Assembly (NCBI GenBank): GCA_031362405.1
Contig: JANLSO010000187.1
Coordinates: forward strand, 1-6,722
DNA from: JANLSO01 sp031362405
GTDB taxonomy: Bacteria > Actinomycetota > Thermoleophilia > Miltoncostaeales > Miltoncostaeaceae
Direction: 5' to 3'
DNA length: 6,722 bases
Below the pieces are notes generated by a model. The model was not told where the DNA came from. It was given only the letters and a program-made list of their open reading frames with translations, and searched no databases. The translations under genes were made by a program, and so were the position numbers. The stretch's first letter is position 1. Every line of letters begins with the position of its first letter. Below, one piece after another: positions 1 to 5,469 of this stretch.

Positions 1-47
1 GCCGCCGCGACGTTCTCCTCGAGCGGTCGTGCGACGATCGCCGTCAC
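1..47 (-). CDS. Possible 5' end of a downstream gene overlapping dedA (partial)
   Basis: Reading the minus strand, a GTG codon at 47..45 overlaps the TGA stop of the DedA gene in a GTGA arrangement, and its frame stays open to the window edge. The visible peptide would begin MTAIVARPLEENVAA (first residue read as Met). Four-base stop/start overlaps are typical of translationally coupled operon genes, which is the main support. No strong Shine-Dalgarno is visible, and 15 codons are too few to identify a family. The alternative is that this is simply non-coding sequence downstream of dedA. Confidence 0.3.
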   Translation of the reverse strand, partial: MTAIVARPLEENVAA

Positions 48-736
48 GACATCTCGTCGCGGGCGGGAACGGAGGTGGGGCCCGTCGCGGCATCGTTCTC
101 GGCGCGCAGTTTTCGCATGTAGCGCTTCTCGCGCACGCCGACGACGACGGCGACAAGGCCGGTGACGCCAAATGCCACGACGAACGCCACCCACGTCTGG
201 TCGGCGAACGCCTTGCCGGCGAAGTATCCGAGGAGAGCTGCCTGCGTCGACCACACCGTCGCGCCCATCGCGTCGAAACTGAGAAAGCGGCGGTACGGCA
301 TGCGCGTGGCGCCGCACGACATGTTGATGGCGATCCTCAAGCCTGGCAGAAACCGGCCCGTGAAGATCAAGGCGGGCCCGTTGCGGTGAACCATGCGCTC
401 GGCCGCCTCCAACCGTTCCGCGCCGGCGAAGCGGGCGACGAAACGGCGTATCGGACCTTTCCCGCCTCGCCCGATCGCATACGCCGCGGAGTCGCCGATC
501 ACGGCGCCGATGGCTCCGGCGGCGATCACGACCAGAATGCTTCCCGTGCCCTTGGCCGCGAGGACTGCCGCGGCGACGATTGCCGTCTCGCCGGGAAGAA
601 CCGGGAAGACGCCGTCACCGGCGACGATCAACAGCACCGCCAGAAAGCCGTACTGCGCGGCCGACTCGGCCACGTCGTGCAGCGAGCCGAAGATCGACAG
701 CGCCTGGGTCAGGAGGGCGGCGTTCACGCGATCCAT
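44..736 (-). CDS. DedA family membrane protein (SNARE-associated/VTT-type)
   Basis: A 230-residue integral inner-membrane protein of the DedA family, whose members support membrane homeostasis and are linked to lipid flipping and proton-motive-force-dependent functions. The ATG at 736 is chosen because GAGGGG lies 9 bases upstream; an in-frame ATG at 805 would only add a basic, non-hydrophobic stretch. Hydrophobic segments lie around residues 28-62, 66-90, 120-142, 158-178 and 180-201. Family hallmarks are visible: the re-entrant FPVLPGE motif (Glu50), GDSAAYAIGR (Asp82), and FTGRFLPGLR with the paired arginines Arg128 and Arg134, spaced as are the arginine pair known to be essential in E. 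coli DedA proteins. The tail after residue 202 is charged and probably cytoplasmic. It is divergent from the L,D-transpeptidase gene and may be followed by a coupled gene at the left edge. The exact substrate cannot be deduced. Confidence 0.93.
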   Translation of the reverse strand: MDRVNAALLTQALSIFGSLHDVAESAAQYGFLAVLLIVAGDGVFPVLPGETAIVAAAVLAAKGTGSILVVIAAGAIGAVIGDSAAYAIGRGGKGPIRRFVARFAGAERLEAAERMVHRNGPALIFTGRFLPGLRIAINMSCGATRMPYRRFLSFDAMGATVWSTQAALLGYFAGKAFADQTWVAFVVAFGVTGLVAVVVGVREKRYMRKLRAENDAATGPTSVPARDEMS

Positions 737-745
737 GATGACACG

Positions 746-751
746 CCCCTC
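746..751 (-). promoter_or_regulatory. Shine-Dalgarno for the DedA gene
   Basis: The minus strand reads GAGGGG, then 9 bases, then the ATG at 736. This fixes the start of the DedA protein. The small membrane-protein gene ending at 3453 has the same hexamer. Confidence 0.65.
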
Positions 752-882
752 GGAGCCACCCCTCGCGGATGTCCGGCGGTGACGGCCCGACTCAACCCCC
801 ACCACCCGTCTGCCGACACCATCTCGGTGGCCACGCTTTCCCCTCCACGGACGGCCAGTGGCCGCCGCCGACGCCGCCTCGC

Positions 883-888
883 TAGGCT
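883..888 (+). promoter_or_regulatory. Candidate -10 box (TAGGCT) of a leaderless L,D-transpeptidase transcript
   Basis: TAGGCT fits the TAnnnT pattern of actinobacterial -10 elements and ends exactly 7 bases before the ATG at 896, so transcription would begin at or next to the start codon. No good -35 hexamer and no Shine-Dalgarno are visible. The same hexamer-to-start distance recurs at 1681 and 4229, which raises confidence. Confidence 0.55.
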
Positions 889-895
889 CGCCCGC

Positions 896-1627
896 ATGAA
901 GATCGCCACGACATCCGCTGCGCTCAGCTTTGCTCTGCTTGCCGCGACGGCCACAGGCGCGTCAGCCGCCGCCACAGCGCCGAGCGCGGAGCCCGCGGCG
1001 CCGACGGCCCGCGTCGCCTGGGTCGGTCGCGTCTTGGCACCCGTAACGGCGCGCCGCGGCCCGACGCGCACGGCGACGGCGATCGTCGTCGTTCAGCCGA
1101 TCGCGCCGCTTGGCCGTGGGGCGACGATCCTCCAGGTCACCGGCACGCGCCGCGACAGCGAGGGCAGGCTCTGGGTGCGCGCCAAACTGCCGATTCGCCC
1201 GAACGAAGTCCAGGGATGGATCCCCGCCGACGTCATGCGCTTCAACACCACGCCGATGCGCATCCGCATCGACCTGAGCGCCTTACGCCTCGACCTCTTC
1301 GCGAACGGTCGCCGTGTGCTGCGCGCACGGGTGGCGGTGGGCACCGCGGTCAACCCCACACCCACGGGCCGGTTCGCCGTCGCCGAGATGATCCGGACCC
1401 GTACGCCCGGGGCGTTCCTCGGCCCGATCGTCTTCCCCCTGACCGCCTATTCCGAGACGCTCAGCGACTTCGCCGGCGGCAACGGGCGTGCCGCGATCCA
1501 TGGTACGAGCGCTCCGTCGTCGGTCGGGACCCGGGCGAGCCACGGATGCGTCCGGCTCCTGAACCGTGACATCGTGCGCCTGGCGCGGCGGGTCCGCCCT
1601 GGCACGCCCGTCGAGATCGTTTCGTAG
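896..1627 (+). CDS. Exported L,D-transpeptidase (YkuD domain) with SH3-like N-domain
   Basis: A 243-residue secreted peptidoglycan enzyme expected to form 3-3 cross-links (or attach proteins) between peptide stems outside the membrane, a penicillin-insensitive alternative to D,D-transpeptidases. Residues 1-24 form a Sec signal peptide with cleavage likely after Ala-Ser-Ala, followed by an Ala/Pro-rich linker. Residues about 40-116 look like a bacterial SH3-type fold (RRGPTRTA, LWVRAKL, VQGWIPADVM). The YkuD catalytic domain spans about 121-243: PTPTGRF at 154-160, IHGT with His202, and the signature SHGCVRLLN with His216, catalytic Cys218 and Arg220. All key residues are intact. The ATG at 896 is chosen for the signal peptide directly after it and the -10 box 7 bases upstream; the frame is open further upstream but only as antisense to dedA. 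It looks like a single-gene transcription unit. Confidence 0.94.
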   Translation: MKIATTSAALSFALLAATATGASAAATAPSAEPAAPTARVAWVGRVLAPVTARRGPTRTATAIVVVQPIAPLGRGATILQVTGTRRDSEGRLWVRAKLPIRPNEVQGWIPADVMRFNTTPMRIRIDLSALRLDLFANGRRVLRARVAVGTAVNPTPTGRFAVAEMIRTRTPGAFLGPIVFPLTAYSETLSDFAGGNGRAAIHGTSAPSSVGTRASHGCVRLLNRDIVRLARRVRPGTPVEIVS

Positions 1628-1632
1628 CCGAG

Positions 1633-1650
1633 CACCCGCCCCTCCGGGTG
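1633..1650 (+). terminator. Short hairpin after the L,D-transpeptidase stop codon
   Basis: CACCCG (1633-1638) pairs with CGGGTG (1645-1650) around a 6-base loop, five bases after the TAG stop. There is no T-run behind it, so it may be a weak or factor-assisted 3' end signal, or chance in GC-rich DNA. Confidence 0.3.
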
Positions 1651-1680
1651 GATGGGCAGACTGAGGGGCAAGGGGCGCGG

Positions 1681-1686
1681 TAGGGT
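1681..1686 (+). promoter_or_regulatory. Candidate -10 box (TAGGGT) of a leaderless transcript
   Basis: TAGGGT ends exactly 7 bases before the ATG at 1694. It is identical to the hexamer before the sugar dehydrogenase gene (4229), with the same spacing. No clear -35 hexamer is visible 17 bases upstream. It supports the ATG at 1694 over the in-frame ATG at 1652. Confidence 0.55.
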
Positions 1687-1693
1687 TCCCGGC

Positions 1694-3442
1694 ATGGGTC
1701 GCATTGCCGACGCCGCCATCCAGATTCTTTCCGAGCGACCATTCGCGCCGGACGAGCTCGGTCACGCCCTCGCGCAGGCGGGCGTGACCCGATCGCGCGA
1801 TCCCGCGGCGGCCGTCCGGCGCGCGCTGCGCGGCGATCCGCGCGTCATCTGCCTTCCCGACGGATCTTTCGCCAACCTCGTGCAGGCTTTGTCGGGCGTC
1901 GAGCTCACCACCGTTGTCTCTCTCGCCGCGGCCCAGCGTGGCTTCGTCGGCCTGGATGGAGACCTCGCTCCGGTTGCGCTGACCGGCCTCACACGGCTCA
2001 CTCTGCCCGCCGGCGCCGGAGCGGGCGACCGGCTGGTCGCCCGCATCGATGACGTCGCGACGATGGCGGTCAGCCTGGTGCGCGCCACATCGTTCGCGCG
2101 CTCTCCTGATGACGAAGCCCTGCTCGCCGCCGCGATCCACTCCCGGATCGGTGCGTGGAGTGCGCGCGCCCCGTGGGCATCGACCCCGGTCACACCGCTG
2201 GCGATGGTTTTCGCATCTGTCGCCGCCGGCCTCGCGACGTCGTTTCGCGAGGCGGGTAGGCCGCTCTCGGAGGTCGTGGTCTCGCTGGGCTATGAGCTGC
2301 ATCTCGGTTGGATCGGTGCCCGCGGAACCGCCTGGGAGACCATCACCGAGGTGGAGATCGAAACGCTCGACGATGACGTCGCCGATCTCCTGGCGGGCGA
2401 GTCCCTCGATGCGGCGGTGACCGCGCAGGAGCATCTGGTCGCGCTGCTCGAGCGCTATGCCCCGGAGCGCGTGGCCGACGCCCGACGCCTGCTCGCACGC
2501 ATCCTGGCGCGGATCGGTCGCCTGGATGAGGCGCGCGGTGTTCTTCTCGGGGCCTTCGGTGATGACGACCCCGAAGACCGATACGAAGCCGTGCTCTTGG
2601 CCATTCGCCAGGGCGACCTGGTCGCGGCGCGGCGCTGGGTCAACGACGGTCTTGCGCGGACGGCACGCACCGACGGCTCAGAGGTCGAGGTGTGCCTTGA
2701 CGACATCGGCGGTGACATCGATGCCCAGGCCATGTTCGTCTCCGCCCGTGAATGGCTACCGGCGCCCGACGAGGACTTCGGCGCCGCGGAGCACCTGACG
2801 CGCGCGATCCTCTCGCCGCGTCGCTCCTACTTGGTCGAGGCGATGGTGGAGGAGATGTTCAGCGACATCGATCCCGCCGTCGGCTCGGCACTTCTCGATG
2901 CGATGGGTGGTCTCGGAGACTCTGGACGCGACGCGTGTCTTGCGTGCGCAGAGGTCGCGCCGCCGCCCCTGGACGCCGCGGCACGGCGGGCGGCCGGAGA
3001 ACGCGCGCGGGCCCGGCGACCGTGGGTGGCGGGGCTCGTCGACGCGGCACCATCACAGGCGTGGCTGACCGCCCGCGAGGACGCGCCTGGTCAGCAGCAG
3101 ATGGTGATCGTCATCGACAAGGAAGTCGGTCGCGTCTCGCCGCTTGTCGTGCTCATCGACCACGAGCTGCTCGAGGGCGCCGTCAAGGACGCGTTCTTTC
3201 TTCCCGACATGGCCGCGCCCCGCCTTCACCGGGAACTTCTGTCACCGATGGCCGAAATGGGTTTGCCCAGCCACTCGATCGCCGTTGCCGCGGCGGTGCG
3301 TCTGCTCGACGACGGCCTGCGCAAAGCGGCGTCGCGTCGGTGGACGCTACCGTCGCTGGCCCACCAACCGGTGATCCAACGCATCGAGCGATGGGTCTTC
3401 GGCCGCCAGGCGGCCTCGTCGACTCGGGACCCCTTGGCGTAA
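1694..3442 (+). CDS. Uncharacterised 582-aa protein: winged-helix-like N-terminus, helical repeats, conserved-looking C-domain
   Basis: I do not recognise this family. Residues 2-60 read as a winged-helix or HARE-HTH-like unit: three helices (RIADAAIQILSE, PDELGHALAQAG, AAAVRRALRGD) followed by a hairpin ending in VICLPDGSF. A mixed region to about 170 follows, then helices. Residues about 245-320 have the amphipathic helix pairs of TPR-like repeats (LLARILARIGRLDEARGVLL, then AIRQGDLVAARRWV). Near the C-terminus, MVIVIDKEV (from 470) and VSPLVVLIDHELLEGAVKD (about 479-499) form hydrophobic strands with acidic ends, then helices. There is no signal peptide or membrane segment, so it is probably cytoplasmic. 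Only three lysines occur, all within the last 110 or so residues. The start at 1694 follows a TAGGGT box; a start at 1652 would add 14 basic residues. A DNA- or RNA-binding or regulatory scaffold role is possible but is inference only. Confidence 0.85.
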   Translation: MGRIADAAIQILSERPFAPDELGHALAQAGVTRSRDPAAAVRRALRGDPRVICLPDGSFANLVQALSGVELTTVVSLAAAQRGFVGLDGDLAPVALTGLTRLTLPAGAGAGDRLVARIDDVATMAVSLVRATSFARSPDDEALLAAAIHSRIGAWSARAPWASTPVTPLAMVFASVAAGLATSFREAGRPLSEVVVSLGYELHLGWIGARGTAWETITEVEIETLDDDVADLLAGESLDAAVTAQEHLVALLERYAPERVADARRLLARILARIGRLDEARGVLLGAFGDDDPEDRYEAVLLAIRQGDLVAARRWVNDGLARTARTDGSEVEVCLDDIGGDIDAQAMFVSAREWLPAPDEDFGAAEHLTRAILSPRRSYLVEAMVEEMFSDIDPAVGSALLDAMGGLGDSGRDACLACAEVAPPPLDAAARRAAGERARARRPWVAGLVDAAPSQAWLTAREDAPGQQQMVIVIDKEVGRVSPLVVLIDHELLEGAVKDAFFLPDMAAPRLHRELLSPMAEMGLPSHSIAVAAAVRLLDDGLRKAASRRWTLPSLAHQPVIQRIERWVFGRQAASSTRDPLA

Positions 3443-3445
3443 AGA

Positions 3446-3462
3446 CGCGGCTTTAGGCCGCG
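3446..3462. terminator. Hairpin between convergent genes
   Basis: CGCGGC (3446-3451) pairs with GCCGCG (3457-3462) across a 5-base loop. It starts four bases after the TAA of the 582-residue protein gene, and its loop contains the TAA stop of the convergent minus-strand gene (3455..3453). On the minus strand the stem is followed by TCTTTA, a weak T-run; the plus-strand side has none. It may serve as a shared end, working better for the minus-strand transcript. Confidence 0.4.
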
Positions 3463-3770
3463 CGGCGCTCCGAGTGTGCGGCGGGGAGGGTGGAGACCGC
3501 GTGCGTCGGGGTGGCAACCAGGCGCGGACGTCGGCGGGGGCGGCGACCCGAGAGCGCCAACGGAATCGCAACCGCAGTGAGAAGCGAGAGGGCAAGCGCG
3601 CCCGCAGATCCGGCCAACCCTCCCATCACCGCGAGCACGAGTCCCGCCGGTACGGCCACGCCGACGAGTAGGGCGATGCCGGCGCGGTCTTCGGCATGGC
3701 GGCCGAGGTCGTGGGCCGACCAGATAAGCAGCAGCAGCATGACGCCGCCGATGCCTGCCAAAACCGCCAT
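3453..3770 (-). CDS. Small three-helix membrane protein, function unknown
   Basis: A 105-residue protein made almost wholly of three hydrophobic segments: residues about 1-18 (AVLAGIGGVMLLLLIW), about 30-53 (GIALLVGVAVPAGLVLAVMGG) and about 56-75 (GALALSLLTAVAIPLALS). A short loop, SAHDLGRHAEDR, separates the first two, and a basic arginine-rich tail (RRPRRRPR) follows the third, suggesting a cytoplasmic C-terminus by the positive-inside rule. The ATG at 3770 is chosen because GAGGGG lies 7 bases upstream; an in-frame TTG at 3857 would add a polar extension with no such support. The hydrophobic pattern and ribosome site argue that it is a real gene although no family is recognised. It is convergent with the 582-residue protein gene and divergent from the small acidic protein gene. 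Confidence 0.72.
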   Translation of the reverse strand: MAVLAGIGGVMLLLLIWSAHDLGRHAEDRAGIALLVGVAVPAGLVLAVMGGLAGSAGALALSLLTAVAIPLALSGRRPRRRPRLVATPTHAVSTLPAAHSERRAA

Positions 3771-3777
3771 GATCGCG

Positions 3778-3783
3778 CCCCTC
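3778..3783 (-). promoter_or_regulatory. Shine-Dalgarno for the small membrane-protein gene
   Basis: The minus strand reads GAGGGG followed by 7 bases and the ATG at 3770. The optimal spacing decides this start over the upstream TTG at 3857. Confidence 0.65.
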
Positions 3784-3883
3784 GACTCGTCGCCTCGACC
3801 GACAAACTTGGCGGTCGACTGCGCGATCCCTCTCGGCGTCTGAACGACTCGACTCAAGTTCTGCGGCGGCTGAGCCCTCGGTG

Positions 3884-3892
3884 TGCGATAAT
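3884..3892 (+). promoter_or_regulatory. Extended -10 promoter (TGC-GATAAT), leaderless geometry
   Basis: TGC then GATAAT is an extended -10 element matching TATAAT at five of six positions. It ends 6 bases before the ATG at 3899, so the transcript of the small acidic protein would be leaderless. There is no good -35, as is common for extended -10 promoters. The box sits in a perfect 11-base inverted repeat, GCGATAATCGC (3885-3895). Confidence 0.6.
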
Positions 3893-3898
3893 CGCGGA

Positions 3899-4153
3899 AT
3901 GCCTGACGCCCTCCCCGATTCCCTGGTGGAATCCCTCACCGCTCTCGATGCTGATGTCGCCGGGCAGATGACCGAAGCCCTCCAGCCCGTCGCCGCCGAG
4001 CTCGGTGACCGCGAACTCGCGGTGCTCGACCGGCTAATCAACGGGATCGTCGCCGGTGCGTCTGCTGCTGAACTCAATGCGTTCGTGCGGCTCTTGCCCG
4101 TCACGGTGAGTCGCGCGGTCCAGCCGGTCATCGAGCCGCCCGTCACCGCATAG
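3899..4153 (+). CDS. Small acidic helical protein (84 aa), unknown
   Basis: I do not recognise this protein. It begins MPDALPDSLVESL and has 12 Asp/Glu against 4 Arg and no Lys, His, Cys, Tyr or Trp, so it is strongly acidic. Predicted helices cover most of residues 6-35 (containing MTEALQPVAAELG), 37-52 (DRELAVLDRLINGIVAG) and 54-75 (ASAAELNAFVRLLP onward), giving a likely small helical bundle. There is no signal peptide or membrane helix. The ATG at 3899 is taken because an extended -10 box lies 6 bases upstream; a GTG at 3881 would overlap that promoter. A hairpin with a T-run follows the gene, so it appears to be its own transcription unit. A protein-protein interaction role is possible but unsupported. 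Confidence 0.7.
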   Translation: MPDALPDSLVESLTALDADVAGQMTEALQPVAAELGDRELAVLDRLINGIVAGASAAELNAFVRLLPVTVSRAVQPVIEPPVTA

Positions 4154-4168
4154 CGCGTGGTTGGTCCT

Positions 4169-4207
4169 CTCGGGCCGGCGACCTTGCCGCGAGACCCGAG
4201 CGGTTTT
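4169..4207 (+). terminator. Candidate intrinsic terminator after the 84-aa gene
   Basis: CTCGGG (4169-4174) pairs with CCCGAG (4195-4200), enclosing a second stem CGGC/GCCG (4176-4179 with 4186-4189). TTTT follows at 4204-4207. It begins 16 bases after the stop codon. The T-run is short and preceded by CGG, so efficiency is uncertain. It abuts the -35 of the next promoter. Confidence 0.45.
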
Positions 4208-4234
4208 GGCGTACGTAGCGTCACCCGTTAGGGT
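4206..4234 (+). promoter_or_regulatory. Promoter of the sugar dehydrogenase gene, leaderless geometry
   Basis: TTGGCG (4206-4211) as -35, a 17-base spacer and TAGGGT (4229-4234) as -10 make the best housekeeping-type promoter in the window. Exactly 7 bases separate the -10 from the GTG start at 4242, which predicts transcription starting at the GTG. There is no Shine-Dalgarno. Confidence 0.65.
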
Positions 4235-4241
4235 CGCCGCC

Positions 4242-5432
4242 GTGACCCCTCGCCTGCGTTTTCTCGCCGCCCCGATTCTCCTCGGGGCCCTCCTCGCCTC
4301 CGGATGTGGAACGAGCGACAACCCGGCGGGCGCCGGATCGGCGGCAGAAAAAGACACTGCCCAGGCGAAGCAGGCGTCTGGCGCACAGCTGGTGCGCGTC
4401 GCCGGGAACCTCGATGACGCCCTGTACGTCACTCCCGCTCCCGGCGATGCCTCGCGACTCTTCGTGGTCCGCCAAGGTGGCCGCATCGAGGTGCTGACCA
4501 AGGGCACGCGGCGCGCCCGCCCGCTTATCGACGTCTCGTCGCGGATCACCGCAGGCGGAGAGCAGGGTCTTCTCGGCCTGGCCTTCCACCCGGGCTACGC
4601 GAGGAACGGCCGCTTCTTCGTCGACTACACGAACACCTCGGGCGACACCCGAGTGGTCGAGTTTCGTGCGAATCCGAAGACCGCCGTCGCGAAGCCCGCG
4701 AGTGCGCGGGTCGTCCTGAAGGTCGATCAACCGTTCTCGAACCACAACGGCGGGATGGTCACCTTCGGGCCCGACGGCAAGCTCTACGTCGGCCTCGGCG
4801 ATGGCGGCGGCGGAGGCGACCCCCTCGCCTCTGGCCAGCGGGTCGACACCCTGCTCGGCAAGATCCTGCGGCTCGATGTTGACGGCCGCCGGCCCTACGG
4901 GATCCCGGCCGACAATCCGTTTCGTGGCCGGGCCGGTGCACGCGGCGAGATCTGGACCTACGGTGTCCGCAACCCCTGGCGCTTCAGCTTCGATCGGGCG
5001 TCGGGCGATCTCTGGATCGGTGACGTCGGCCAGGGTGACCGTGAGGAGATCGATCGTGTTCCGGCCAAGGCCGGCGGCGTGAACCTCGGGTGGAACGCCT
5101 TTGAGGGCAGCCGCTCGTTTGGTGGCAAGGCCAAGGGCGCGACCCCGACACCACCGGTCGCCGAGTACACCCACGACGACGGCGTTTCGGTGACCGGCGG
5201 GTACGTCTACCGCGGGTCGCGGGTCCCGTATCTGGCGGGCCGCTACGTCTACGCCGACTACGGCAGCGGCCGCATCTGGAGCATGCGGGCCGGCGATTCT
5301 CCGGGCGACGTGCGCGAAGAGACCGGCAGTCTCGGTACGAAGCTGTCGGGGATCAGCTCTTTCGGGGAGGGCACGACGGGTGAGCTCTACGTGATCGGAA
5401 ATGGCGCGCTCTACCGCTTCGCCCCTCGTTAG
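4242..5432 (+). CDS. PQQ-dependent sugar dehydrogenase (GSDH/sGDH family), lipoprotein
   Basis: A 396-residue six-bladed beta-propeller of the glucose/sorbosone dehydrogenase family, which oxidises the C1 hydroxyl of aldose sugars outside the membrane using pyrroloquinoline quinone and calcium. The GTG start at 4242 is chosen because a lipoprotein signal follows at once (LLASGC, lipid-modified Cys22) and a promoter lies 7 bases upstream; starting at 4161 would bury the signal. Family motifs are in order: GEQGLLGLAFHPGY, NHNGG (His168, the likely general base), LYVGLGDGGGGGDP, LLGKILRLDVDG, YGVRNPWRFSFD (Arg243, the likely PQQ/substrate arginine), WIGDVGQGDREEID, NLGWNAFEG, TGGYVYRG and GRYVYADYGSGRIW. 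Length is normal and no cytochrome domain is fused. No PQQ biosynthesis genes are in the window, so the cofactor may come from elsewhere. The substrate is not predictable, since many family members are uncharacterised. Confidence 0.93.
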   Translation: MTPRLRFLAAPILLGALLASGCGTSDNPAGAGSAAEKDTAQAKQASGAQLVRVAGNLDDALYVTPAPGDASRLFVVRQGGRIEVLTKGTRRARPLIDVSSRITAGGEQGLLGLAFHPGYARNGRFFVDYTNTSGDTRVVEFRANPKTAVAKPASARVVLKVDQPFSNHNGGMVTFGPDGKLYVGLGDGGGGGDPLASGQRVDTLLGKILRLDVDGRRPYGIPADNPFRGRAGARGEIWTYGVRNPWRFSFDRASGDLWIGDVGQGDREEIDRVPAKAGGVNLGWNAFEGSRSFGGKAKGATPTPPVAEYTHDDGVSVTGGYVYRGSRVPYLAGRYVYADYGSGRIWSMRAGDSPGDVREETGSLGTKLSGISSFGEGTTGELYVIGNGALYRFAPR

Positions 5433-5451
5433 GCCGGTCGCGGTGAGACGA

Positions 5452-5457
5452 TAGGGC
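5452..5457 (+). promoter_or_regulatory. Possible -10 box (TAGGGC) before the DUF4032 gene
   Basis: TAGGGC differs by one base from the TAGGGT boxes at 1681 and 4229. Seven bases downstream (5465) there is no start codon. Its TAG is also an in-frame stop for the DUF4032 reading frame, so translation must begin after it. Confidence 0.3.
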
Positions 5458-5469
5458 ACGAGCCCCGAG

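Noticed and set aside
29..895. Plus-strand open frame upstream of and continuous with the L,D-transpeptidase
   Set aside because: It runs antisense through the well-supported DedA gene, is rich in Arg/His/Gly with no domain, and the signal peptide begins only at 896.
1652..1693. Earlier ATG start for the 582-residue protein
   Set aside because: It would add a basic 14-residue stretch (MGRLRGKGRGRVPG), lacks a Shine-Dalgarno and would place the TAGGGT promoter box inside the coding region.
1283..2434. Minus-strand 383-residue open frame
   Set aside because: Antisense to the L,D-transpeptidase and the 582-residue protein; Arg/Gly-rich low-complexity translation typical of the opposite strand of GC-rich genes.
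3771..3857. N-terminal extension of the small membrane protein from TTG 3857
   Set aside because: It adds 29 polar residues before the first membrane helix, while a GAGGGG Shine-Dalgarno with ideal spacing supports ATG 3770.
3226..4224. Minus-strand 332-residue open frame across the small genes
   Set aside because: It overlaps three better-supported genes, and its translation is Arg/Pro/Ser-rich without hydrophobic or domain pattern.
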